Part shown: positions 34,121 through 44,908 of the stretch, piece by piece
Layout: the number at the start of each line of letters is the position of its first letter
Position numbering within the stretch: position 1 is the first letter of the stretch
DNA from: Sialis fuliginosa
Lineage: Eukaryota > Arthropoda > Insecta > Megaloptera > Sialidae
DNA length: 64,000 nt
NCBI GenBank assembly: GCA_961205875.1
Contig: OY540813.1
Span: 32,087,001 to 32,151,000, forward strand
Direction of reading: 5' to 3'
Translations under genes and position numbers: made by a program
The notes under the pieces: generated by a model
Told to the model about the DNA's origin: nothing
Database searches by the model: none
The model's input: only the letters and a program-made list of their open reading frames with translations

Positions 34121-37100
34121 CAGGATGATTTACAACTAGTGTAACAAAATTTAACAGTAGATCGAGGATGTTATTTTAGAAAATAACGTCATATGAACGT
34201 GTTTCCGGAAATGAGGGAAGCCTTCTAAAAATTTTGTTCAAAATTAGTGTTTATTTAATATCTAGATAACCCATTATGACGCAGTTATGAAATTTGATAA
34301 CCGGTTTATTATTAATAAGTGTTATTGATTTTCAGTGTCAAACAATATTAATTTAGACCAGGGGTGTATGGGGCCAGTAGGCCCGATAATTTTGATCAAG
34401 TATTTTTTTGTTCTTTAAATTTTTCCCGATTTGGGTTCTTGTAGAAGATTATATGACACAAAATACACAAAAATATACTTACATTAGTCCACTTGTAACG
34501 AAAGGGTCAATCCATATGAAATGGTCCAAAATTAAATTAAATGGTTGCTTGGCCATTCTAAAAAAAATTGATTTTTTGTGTGTAATTACCCTAACATGAT
34601 GGTAGTTCGAAACGACCATTATTTTAATTTTATTGTTTTTTGTTTTCGCGTGACGGCCATATTTATTCTACAGGTCGCAGCATTTTTTGTACTTTAAAGG
34701 GTTCGCGGAAACTAAAATATCTCAGCTTCTATCAAACCTTTCAACATCGGAGTAAAAGCAAATTATTCAGAATAAAACGGGCTACAAGATTACTTCAAGA
34801 CATTTTCACCTAAATGTTATCCTAAAGGGTGAAATTTCAGCCTTAATTCTTAGTTCTATTTTTGAAAAAATCCTATTTTCAAGGGGATGTTTTTGCAAGA
34901 AGGGGAAAAGTTAACAAGTCAAATTATTTTTTACAAATAGATGGGTACTAGTTGTATTCACACACCAAAGTTCAACTCTGAGACTTGCCCCCCTTTATTT
35001 CAAAAAATTCTCAAAATTTGAAAATTTGAGAAAATGGCACTTTTCAAAGCTAAATAACTCTGGTGGGGGACCAGATAAAAATCTGAAATTTTAGCCCATA
35101 ATAGTACTACATAATGGTATTATGTACCAAAATTTTTGAGATTGAGATTTAACTACAGGCAGTGGTATTGCAACCACAATATTCAATAGGAGTTCATATG
35201 TTAATACAGAGTGTCAACATTAATATAATATCTATTACTAACTTTTTTCTTCTTGGAAATAGAAGAATGCTCTAATGAAGAAAAAAATTGTATTTTTTCT
35301 GAGTGTTTTTAAAATCTTATTTTTTATTTTCTGTCACTTCCGGTTGAACCGGAAATGATGTCAACTTTTGTTTTTCATAGGTGACACCCTATATATATTT
35401 TATTTTTAGATAGAAAAATAGGTCAGCTTTAAAAATTTATAACACATATAATAACTTAAAGTAACTCATAACAAAGATATAACATATTTTAATTATTATT
35501 GAAACAAAATCACAACATGTATAGGCTCATTGAAACATGCATTTTTGTGGTTGCAATACCACTGCTTGTAGTCAAATCTCAATCTAAAAATTTTTAGTAC
35601 ATAATACCATTATGTAGTACTATTATGGGCTAAAATTTCAGATTTTTATCTGGTCCCCCACCAGAGTTATTTAGCTTTGAAAAGTGCCATTTTCTCAAAT
35701 TTTCAAATTTTGATAATTTTTTAAAATAAAGGGGGGTAAGTCTCAGAGTTGAACTTTGGTGTGTGAATACAACTAGTACCCACCTATTTGTAAAAAATAA
35801 TTTGACTTGTTAACTTTTCCCCTTCTTGCAAAAACATCCCCTTGAAAATGGGATTTTTTCAAAAATAGAACTAAGAATTATGGCTGAAATTTCACCCTTT
35901 AGGATAACATTTAGGTGAAAATGTCTTGAAGTAATCTTGTAGCCCGTTTTATTCTGAATAATTTGCTTTTACTCCGATGTTGAAAGGTTTGATAGAAGCT
36001 GAGATATTTTATTTTCCGCGAACCCTTTAAAGTACAAAAAATGCTGCGACCTTTAGAACAAATATGGCCGTCACGCGAAAACAAAAAACAATAAAATTAA
36101 AATAATGGTCGTTTCGAACTACCAATATGTTAGGGTAATTACACACAAAAAATCAATTTTTTTTAGAATGATCGAGCAACCAGTGCTGGACCAGTTCATA
36201 TGGATTGACCCGAAAGTATTGCAGAATTTTACTTAATACGGATGCTTCAAATTACAAAAAATAAGCTTATATTCGTGTTATATATACGTGTTATCGATTT
36301 CCAGTATTAAACAATGATTGTTTAGACCTGAGGCCCTTTATTTTTAAAATTTTTTCCTATCTTTGACACTTTTATATGGTTACATGCCAAAAAATACACA
36401 GACAAATACATTGCTAATTTGTCATAAGATCAATCGTTTACGAGAAATACGATACTAAAGATAGTATGCAGAATTTGACTAAATACGAATGCTTCAAATT
36501 ACACAAAATAAATTTATATTCTTGTTCTAGGATTAAAAATAAGAAAAAAAGTTAATGTAAATAATCCTCTTAATATGAGTCCTCATAGATCTATAGCCAG
36601 TTGTATAACTGCAATACGTATGAACTAATTTGACTAAAAAACGAAATTAAAAATTGCTATCTATCGATAAGGATACATTTTTTGGGGTATATTTACATGA
36701 ATTTGTTTTCTTATTTTGAATCCTTGAAAAATAGTTTGAAGCATCTGTAATAAGTCTGTAATATTATTTCTGGATATTTTGTAGTATATAACCATTTAAA
36801 AATACCAAAAATTGGAAAAATTTAAAAACAAAACATACTAGCTGAATAATCATTGCTTAATACTGGAAATCGATAACACGTATTAATACTAAATTGGATA
36901 TTAAATTTCATTACTGTATCACAATGGGTTCTCTAGATATTAAATAAAAACTAATTTTAAGCAAAATTTTTATTTAATATCTGGAGAACCCATTGCGATA
37001 CAGTACTAATTTTAAGCATTGGGGGTCTGTAGCTCTCTCACGAAGAATTTCCGGACACATGTTCATATGAAATTTTTTGATTAAAATATTTTTCTCGATC

Positions 37101-37128
37101 AACTGTTCAAGTTTGTTTCACCTGATAT
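34121..37128. mobile_element. Family A element split by a large hairpin element
   Basis: The left part (34121-34503) starts CAGGATGATTTACAACTAGT and matches 547-900. The right part (36212-37128) matches 900-1510 and ends TTTCACCTGATAT, lacking the final bases of the terminus. The 1.7-kb insertion at 34505-36210 separates them. About 36950-37010 carries a local duplication of the AATTTTAAGCA and GGAGAACCCATT blocks. Confidence 0.7.
34505..36210. mobile_element. 1.7-kb long-hairpin element, arms of about 670 bp
   Basis: The ends are GGTCAATCCATATGAA and its inverse. CGAAAG lies at 34499-34504 and 36211-36216, compatible with a 6-bp target duplication (a 4-bp GAAA reading is also possible). The arms, 34505 to about 35180 and about 35547-36210, are near-perfect reverse complements around a ~365-bp centre. 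There is no coding frame. It sits inside a family A element. Confidence 0.8.
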
Positions 37129-37187
37129 AAATAAATTTTCATTTTCATACAAATTCTAATAAGATGGGACTTGTGTTTCCTGGGAGT

Positions 37188-37431
37188 TTGAAAATATAAT
37201 TTTACACGGTTTTCTCAGTAACTACTGAACAGATTTTATTCCGATTTTCACTAATGGATGAAGTGTTTATGAGGAAGGTTTAGGTGTATAATTTATGTAA
37301 ATTTAAAGAATTCGGAAAAAATAGTAGTCGCTTGCGCTGCGTAAACAGTTAACGATAAATGAAAACAATGTTTAAAAAGTTATTACAGATTAAATTAATA
37401 TCCCCGGGTAACGTCGGGTCCATACACTAGT
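37188..37431 (+). mobile_element. Helitron-like 3' tail
   Basis: The block ends CCCCGGGTAACGTCGGG, then CATACACTAGT. A GC-rich hairpin followed by CTAG and a T is the usual 3' end of Helitrons. No matching 5' end was located nearby. Confidence 0.45.
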
Positions 37432-37556
37432 AATATAATAAATATAGATCAATGTACCTAATTACAATATTCAGTACTGGTTTAAGGGGTGAGGTAAGGC
37501 GACCGCCCGGGGTATCAGGTCAGGAGAGGCGGTAGATACTCTAGACAAAGCTTGTC

Positions 37557-37761
37557 CAACCCGCGGCCCTCGAGGAGCCTTGGTGCGACCCGCAAGCATA
37601 ATTAAAAAAAAATTATAATAATGAATTTACATAGAAATTAGTATCTACGACCAAAAAAAAAGGTCCTCAGTTTTATATTGTGACCTGCGGCCCTTAGTAA
37701 ATTAAATAAAATAAATTTTTTGCTATGCGGCCCGGGAAGTTCAAAAGGTTGGACACCTATG
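37557..37761. mobile_element. hAT-like MITE (205 bp)
   Basis: The left end AAAGCTTGTCCAACCCGCGG is mirrored by the inverse of CATAGGTGTCCAACC. CTCTAGAC at 37549-37556 and CTCTAAAC at 37762-37769 form an 8-bp duplication with one mismatch. The interior includes GCGGCCC blocks. Confidence 0.7.
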
Positions 37762-37769
37762 CTCTAAAC

Positions 37770-38446
37770 CAAGTTTAAACAACCTGCGGTCCGCGAGTAT
37801 CTTTGTTGCGGCCCTCATCGGATAATTTAAAAAAAAAATTATATTAATAAAATAATGAATATAACACAAGGCTAAAAGGATTTTACGATTTAAAAAATAA
37901 AATACAATGTTTTTAGAATCAAAAAGAAAAACTAGAGGTAGGTACAGGCAGATTTAGCTTTCAAAACTTAAAAAATAAACAAAAATAAAACAGACTTTAA
38001 AAAACTAGAAACACTGAAATGTATACTTTATAATTAAATTTAACAGTTTTTGAAGTCTGTTTTCTTTTATTTTTATTAAAAAGTTTTTTATTGGCTTGGT
38101 ACCAATTTCAAAAACTCTTTTTAATTATTAGGTGTATTTCTCAGTGTTTTTAGTTTTTTAAGTCGATTTTATTTTTTTCTTAAAATTAAGTTTATTTTTC
38201 TGTTTTGAGTGGCGTATTTTCGAAGTCCATGGTCAGATTCCAGTAGCGTAGTAAAAAAAAATTCGGAGGGGAGGGGGGATAAATACATTGAGCAAAATTT
38301 TGTTATGATATTTTGAACTGATGTTTTCTCAAAACGCGTTTTTTAGAACACTGAATATTTCAGGGGTGGGGGGTCATGTGTGGCCTTTGATAGATTGGGT
38401 TTATGCTATGCGGCCCAAAAGGTTCAAAAGGTTGGACACCTATGGT
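37770..38446. mobile_element. Second, degenerate hAT-like copy with an internal hAT end
   Basis: GTTTAAACAACCTGCGGTCC at about 37780 and AGGTTGGACACCTATG ending near 38443 repeat the ends of the element at 37557. The middle is AT-rich. It also contains a CAGTAGCGTAG hAT-like left end at about 38241 with no partner. Confidence 0.5.
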
Positions 38447-38479
38447 ATAGCCTAATATCGAAATTCTTATTGCAATTTT

Positions 38480-38510
38480 ATTATAAGCCCGCGCCGGCCG
38501 TATATCTAGT
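38480..38510 (+). mobile_element. Possible Helitron 3' end
   Basis: GCCCGCGCCGGCCG followed by TATATCTAGT looks like the terminal hairpin plus CTAG of a Helitron. No other part of an element is visible. Confidence 0.3.
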
Positions 38511-39629
38511 AAAATTTCAATCCCGGGATTGTAAAATTTATCATAATAAATGTAATATTTATTTTTTTAATTGAATGAATTAATATAGTAATTAAATGTA
38601 TTTTTTTATAATTGACTTGATAATAATCTGAAAGCCCTGATAAGAATAATGCAAGATAACATTAAAAAATTAGAAAGAGTTCGCAAATCATTATTATGTA
38701 CATATGTTTCTCAGGGTCGAATATACAAGGTAGCCAAGCGCTGGATTGAAGCCCTTGAACAGGATTGCCGCAAACATTTGATATTATTTATCTATATTAT
38801 TGTATTATAATAATTTTACGTAATCTATATATTAACAATATTTTTTTCAAGTCACATTCTACTAGTACAGAAGTTTTTAAAAATATAATTGGGCACTTAT
38901 TTTTCAGTAAAGAAAGTATGAGGGCCATACGTCACATGGTAATATGGGCATAAAATGTGCTGTTTCTGTACAATTTGTACCACTCCAATAATAAGGAGAG
39001 CTCACATTTTACTTTTACTTCGAAGTTTCAAATTTGATATTATAATACATATTATGTATTATCAAGCAAGACACTGGGTGGGCATTTTAGAAACTTGATG
39101 TAACGCGCAGAGATCAGTTTTACGCACTAGCGTAAATGTATAATCAGTATATCTCGACACTCAGAGCATTTACCACGCGGATTTTGGTCTCAATTGTACA
39201 TAGATCTCGATTAGATCTACGAGGTACAAGTAAAAATCAAAACATTTAACCAGTTTTAATGGGTGATAAATTTAATATTATACAAAAATAACAACAAAAA
39301 ATAAAATTTTGTATGTCCACGTTTGCACTTTTAAATATTAATTAAATGAAAAATAATAATATTAGGATATTAAAATATATTCTCTACGATCTAAAGTTTT
39401 TAATTTTTTTATAAAATTTTTTTTAAAATGAATAAAAAAATAAAAAGTTAATTTCGTATTAATTAATGAAGTATTTTTATGTTCGTACGAAATCGTAAGA
39501 AATAACTATATTATACAATACTAGTAATATATGTATATATTATGTATATTTCTTTATTAAGTTTACGGCAACATTTTGTGTTCATTTTAAAAAAATTCAA
39601 ACAAAAAAATTAAAGATGTATAAAATATT
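38511..39629. other. AT-rich intronic sequence, nothing recognised
   Basis: No coding or repeat borders are supported. Bases 38985-39190 are slightly GC-richer without an identifiable frame. Confidence 0.45.
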
Positions 39630-39631
39630 TA

Positions 39632-40240
39632 GGGTGTTTTTTTATTTATTTTTTATTTTTATTTTTTCGGTCCCGCAGGTCTATGTTAATTCTCCCAAAA
39701 TTTCAGACTCATAGATCAAACCTGTGGACGGCGCAAACCGAGTCTTTTTCCCATTTGATTAACATGGGAAAAATTACTTTTTTTCTTATGCGTGAATATC
39801 TCGTTGAAAAATTTATTTATTTTAATTTATTACAGCAGCATATCATAGAGAATTAAATTTCTTACAAAAAAGATCCCAAGTGATCAATTCATAGATCGAA
39901 TATTTTCAAAGATATGTCCGTTAAAAAATCATAAAAATTGGATTTTACTTTTTATGATAATTTTTAAACAAACATTACTTAAAATTTATTGGATTTATGA
40001 ATTGAGCACTTAATTCTCTACAAAATATTCCCCTGAGAAATTAAATTTTTTTTTCATCGCGATATTCACGCGTAAATAAAAAAGTAATTTTTCCCATGTT
40101 AATCAAATGGGAAAAAGACTCGGTTTCCGCCGTCCACAGGTTTGATCTATGAGTTTGAAATTTTGGAACAATTAACTTTTGATCCAAAGCTGAAAAATAG
40201 GCCTGCGGGACCGAAAAAAAAAAAATAAAAAAAAACACCC
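39632..40240. mobile_element. TA-flanked fold-back MITE (609 bp)
   Basis: The ends are GGGTGTTTTTTTAT and its inverse. TA lies at 39630-39631 and 40241-40242. Arms of roughly 200 bp include TTCCCATTTGATTAACATGG and its inverse and the GGACGGCG / CGCCGTCC blocks. Confidence 0.75.
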
Positions 40241-40245
40241 TAGAC

Positions 40246-40542
40246 CAGGGGCGGGAACCATTTTATCATAGAAGGCCACATTTAAATTCAAAAATAATAA
40301 GCAGTCTTTCTTGAAGTAGGTAGTCTTCGTCGTGAAATATATCTCCACTAGGAAGTTCATTTATTATTCAATTTTAATTTACGTTTGATTATTGTAGATT
40401 ATTTGTTCAAACATTTTTATTTATGTCTCTTGGCAGAATAAAATTAAAAATAAATTGAGAAGAAAAATTATATATTATAAATAATTGAAATATTTACCGG
40501 CCGCAATGAAGTATTGAAAAGGCCGCAGGTTCCCCATCCCTG
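40246..40542. mobile_element. hAT MITE (297 bp) with 8-bp duplication
   Basis: The ends are CAGGGGCGGGAACC and the inverse of CAGGGATGGGGAACC. CCCTAGAC lies at 40238-40245 and 40543-40550. The target overlaps the last bases of the neighbouring fold-back element, so the hAT arrived later. Confidence 0.9.
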
Positions 40543-40975
40543 CCCTAGACTATCAATCCATTAATTAATATTTATTTAACCCCACCTCCACGTATTCACG
40601 TCAATTTCTCGATTGTGCATCCCGACAGTTTTCAGTTATGTTTGAATTTAATTAATATACCTATCTGTTGTTATTTTTGTTTGTATATTTCTTCTACCCA
40701 AATATTACTATGCACAAATACGCAATATTTTCAACGCTAAATATGTTTTTTAATCTCGTGTAGTGTCAAAAAACGCCCAAAACGCCAAATTTATATATCC
40801 GAAATACAACTGTGAATATATGAAAATCACGATCAATTAAAAATCCTATTTTATATAATTCTGTTTTTGTATATACCATAACTAGGTCAGTTCGTTTGAA
40901 TTAATTGTAACTATTGAGTTTTTATTCTAAATATAATTTTTACTGATTTTTATGATGATTTATGTTTAACTTATA

Positions 40976-42105
40976 CTGCCGTGCTTAGGTAAGGGGCAGT
41001 AAGGTGTAAAAAAATAAAAACGAAGAAAACTGAACTCGAAGATTGAGATTTTTTAAACTGAATTAATAATATGTATTTTTTTTCTAAAATTTATTTAGCG
41101 ACCAATGATAATAATAATTCATTATAAGTCATTTGAGTGTAATTTTAGTTTACAATTCATCAAAATGCTTAAATTGAGTGACTTTTATTTCTGGAAATTT
41201 AAAAGCAGTAAGATGTGCTTTATTTGTACTCTGTAAAACAGAAGTACTGCTTTTTTCTACTGTTTTGTCAGAGGTAAAACGCAGTAATGCAAAATAAAAA
41301 TTTAGTTTTATTCAATGTATTTTATTGAGATCAAAATAAAAGTTAGTAATACTAAATCTTTGTCTAATGACTATCGAATTACAAAATCTGAAATAGTAAT
41401 TAACATTTATTGATCTTTATTGAACACATAACAAAAAATTAATTTTTATAACACTTAATAATAATAAAGTGATTGAAGAATAATTACAATAAAAAACAAA
41501 AACAATTTACTGTATTATTTATTTGAAGTAGAAAATTTTTGAAAACTGTCTTTTCGAAATTATAATAACTTGGAATGATTGTGAATATTGTACGTATATT
41601 TTTCAGTGCACAGGTAGAAAAGTGACTTGGGCCAAGAAAATCTTGTTTTATATATAACGAAAACAATATTTTCTTAATATAAGAATTTATTCTTAATCCA
41701 AGTATATTATTGTTTTCGTTCAACAATATTTCTTTAAATGGAAACAACAATTTTCTGGATTAAGAGTAAATTCTTAAATTAAGAAAATATTTTTTTCGTT
41801 ATATAGAAAACAACGATTTCTTGGTCCAAATCAACCTTTCTATCAGTGTGGATAGAAGCAGTATAGTTTAAAGGTTACTGTTATATTATTTATTATGTTT
41901 TATGTTTACAAATGATTTTTCTGCATTTATATTCAAGAAAAGTAACTTCTTTTATATATTCGATAAACTTAAAAAATTAATATTCTATTGAAATAACAAT
42001 CTTAATGATTAATTTTATGACTAATATGTAGAAAATCATCTGAAAAACCTAATAACATCAAAATTACTAAAATGTAATAAAAGAAGTTTACTGCCTGCAC
42101 GGCAG
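40976..42105. mobile_element. TA-flanked element with CTGCCGTGC ends (1.13 kb)
   Basis: CTGCCGTGC at the left and GCACGGCAG at the right are inverted, with TA outside both. Subterminal GGCAGTAA words repeat. A separate inner inverted repeat at about 41610-41850 contains AACGAAAACAATATTTTCTT and its inverse. No transposase is seen. Confidence 0.65.
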
Positions 42106-42226
42106 TATATTTAGATATAAATTAATGGATGTTAATTTTGGGAATTTCAATTTAGCAATAAATACATGTATATAAATAAGTATGTAGAGAAGAGAATGTC
42201 TTGTTGCAATGAATTTTTTACCTCAC

Positions 42227-42458
42227 CTGAAAATGTAACACCTGGCGAATCATTGCATTGACCAGTCCCGTGATAAGAGCGTGTTGATGAAGGAGTATCT
42301 TCAGTAGAAGTGTTAGAGGGCGCCAACTTTGATACAGCGGGAGTACTAGGAGCTGTCGAAGACGTAGCAGCTTTTGAGAACAAAGCTTTCGCGGAAGAAG
42401 CGCCGGTTGTTACCGCTGCAGAAGTAGTTGCAGGAGTAGCCGAAGAAGTTGACGTCAT
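42227..42458 (-). CDS. Exon 1 (start exon) of the host membrane-protein gene
   Basis: On the minus strand an ATG at 42458 in the context AAAAATGA, suitable for insects, opens a frame of 77 codons plus one base. It ends at CAG/GTGAGG, a strong donor. The product starts MTSTSSATPATTSAAVTT and is dominated by Ser, Thr, Ala and Pro, as in a mucin-like or disordered segment; the last part is less biased (SYHGTGQCNDSPGVTFS). An upstream in-frame ATG at 42506 would add a hydrophobic 16-residue leader, but its context is poorer and I prefer the inner start. The phase-1 end joins exactly to the phase-1 acceptor at 33866. The protein family was not recognised. Confidence 0.65.
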
Positions 42459-42589
42459 TTTTAAATAGAAGAAGAGGAAAATTAAACAGTTAGAACATGA
42501 TATCACATTTGTAGGTTTTCAAGATTATTGTATTAACGTATTATTACAAATAATCATGCTAGATAATTTAGTAAGAACATTTGTTAGTT

Positions 42590-42810
42590 GAAACGATTAG
42601 CCGGCGCACGTTTTTGATTCGTTGTTGAGGTACAGAGTATAGCTGCTGCCTTGCTGAGGTCAGCTGTTTGACTGTAGACCACGTTCATCTCGCGTTCGGA
42701 CCACGAGTGCACAAAGCGGGGGGTGTTTGGGGGTGCAGAAAACAGTCGCGCCGACGCCGATCATCGCGGCATATGGCGCCAACTTTCTTCTCCCCTAAAG
42801 AGGCGTTCTA
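42590..42810 (-). promoter_or_regulatory. CpG-rich promoter / 5' UTR region of the host gene
   Basis: This is a sharply GC- and CpG-richer stretch in otherwise AT-rich DNA, 130-350 bp upstream of the start codon at 42458 on the minus strand. No TATA box is clear. The position and composition suggest the promoter and 5' UTR of a regularly expressed gene. The start site cannot be fixed from sequence. Confidence 0.5.
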
Positions 42811-43164
42811 TCATTCTATATAGATATTCACATCGATTTAACATTTTATACTAAAAACGGGGCAACGATTACAAAGATAGCCCTGATTGTTGATGGAAAA
42901 ATATACGCACATACATAATATGATTTAATTGGTATCGTTATTTTATTTATCTATAAAAACAAAATTTTAACTGAGAACTGAAATAATAAATTAATGTTAA
43001 AGAAACGTTTGTAGCCATCACATGTGTACATTGTAAAGAAACGAATATTTAAAAAATGGTTGTATTTAAAAAATTGTTGGGATATTAAATTTACATTTCA
43101 AAAATAATATAAAAATTTGATAATATCTCAAATATATTTAAAAAATATTTTGGGTACATTTTTA
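42811..43164. other. AT-rich spacer
   Basis: I see nothing recognisable here. Confidence 0.5.
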
Positions 43165-43618
43165 GGGTTCGAAGCATATTAATCTCACTTTGTCGTCCGT
43201 CCATCCGTCTTTTTCAGTCAAAGTAAAATATCTCGTAAATTACAGAGGCTAGTAACTTGAAATTTTTTTTGAACTTGTAAAATGACGCACTCTAGTTAAA
43301 AATGTACCTACAATTTTTTTGAAAAAAATAATTTTTCAAAGGAAAAAGCTAAGGAGCTAAAGCTAGAGAAATTTTTTCTATATCAAGACATGTGGCACGT
43401 CAAAATGTATAATCAAAACCAGTGAAATTCGACCCTTTTTCTAATAAAAAAATGGTGCCTGCAGGGGCCTTCTAGCAATTAATAATAAAAAAAATTGTGT
43501 ACCAAAGCGTGTGGGGTGTAAAAATGTAAATCTTAATCAGTAGAGTTTGACCCTATTTTTTTAAGTCAAAAATGGCGCCTGCAGGGGACTTCAAGCAGTA
43601 GTTTATTTTGCCCGACAA
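43165..43618 (-). repeat. Family B repeat, uninterrupted end
   Basis: It starts TTTTAGGGTTCGAAGCATAT, then GTCCGTCCATCCGTCTTTTT, then AATTTACGAG complement context, and continues into the AAAATGGTGCCTGCAGGGG-type blocks. It is useful because it shows the uninterrupted form of the site at which the 6.3-kb element inserted at 12751. Confidence 0.6.
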
Positions 43619-43619
43619 A

Positions 43620-44906
43620 TAGATACAGTCGTTTCATAAAATACTTATTAAGAACAACTGATCTAAAATCTATAATTTCTACTATCTAGCAATCATTTAA
43701 AGAAAAACATTAAGAATAATCGAAACGTGTATAGAGAACTTTCTTAATTCTTTTCTTGCACAGATTTAATTAAAATGAAATGTCATATTATAGACAGTAA
43801 ATGTTATGAAGATAAGGAAACATATCTATATATATTATGTATATTTTAATATAATCTTTTGTATTCTTGCAACTTTTGATATACAAAAACCATTTATTTT
43901 GTTATAATCACATACACATAACATATATAGAAAACAATTTTATTGTTGATGGTGTTATCTTTATGTATATTAACAGTGATATAATATGCAGCACGCTATT
44001 TCGGCTTTTGTGTTGCGTGGTAGAAAGTCGACTGAATATTTTATATTAAAATAAAATATATAATGATGCATACTAACATCGTAATATCGAAAATTATTTA
44101 TAGAATATAATATGTAATATACATGTGCATTTATAGAAGGTTTTTACATCGGAACCACGTTCCATTGAAAAGATTTTTGAAAACGTCTGCAATGTGTTGC
44201 TAAGATTAAATAACAAGACAAAAAAATTATAAACAAGTTTCATAAAAACCGTTCAGTGGAGCTGGGTTCCGAGATTTTCCATTTTTTGTATAATTGCGTT
44301 TCACTATTCCTAATAAATTAATAACAAATCTCAATTCTTCTATTCTTCTTTGTGTTATCTTCAGTTTTCTACGTTTCATCTTTTATTGCACATTGAGGTT
44401 CATGTCTTGAAAAGACAACGTAATAATGTCTTTTTTAAGAGACCGGAGATGTACAAAGCATAACCATGAAATATAATACGTTTTTCATTTGTTTGAAGGA
44501 CCATGCAATTTTTCCGAATACGGCTATACTTAGTTTCAAGGTTGTACAGAAAAAATAACTTATTTTACATAATTAGAACTTGTTACCAAATGACTTTTGT
44601 TAACTTATAACAATTGATAATCGGATTGTATTTATTAAATATATTTTGCTAATTTTCAATTGATTTTATATTGAAAATTCATGATGGAAATACCGTCTCA
44701 GGCTTTTGTTCACGACTGTTGATAGGATAGGATATATGTAACAAGAGGTGTAATGAAAATTTTTTTTTTACTTTCTTATACCATGTATATATGAAATATA
44801 CATCTAGTATAATAGTCCAAGTAAATTAGATATTTTAGAAGAACAAATACATAAAGTTTTGATACTTTGTCCACGAACTCTTAGTAGGGTTTGAAATAAG
44901 TTAAAA
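43620..44906. other. AT-rich sequence, nothing supported
   Basis: No coding exon, RNA or repeat border is recognised. Confidence 0.45.
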
Positions 44907-44908
44907 TA

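Larger units (their letters stand above)
33867..42226 (-). other. 8.4-kb intron of the host gene, filled with transposons
   Basis: The minus-strand intron begins GTGAGG after CAG at 42227 and ends TTCGCAG at 33867. It holds a family A element with a nested 1.7-kb hairpin, two hAT-type elements near 37.5-38.4 kb, Helitron-like tails, a TA-flanked fold-back element, an adjoining hAT MITE and a 1.1-kb TA-flanked element. Confidence 0.6.

Noticed and set aside
41610-41850. Separate hAT or mariner insertion inside the CTGCCGTGC element
   Set aside because: The inverted repeat is real, but no consistent target duplication was found, so it may be an internal palindrome of the host element.
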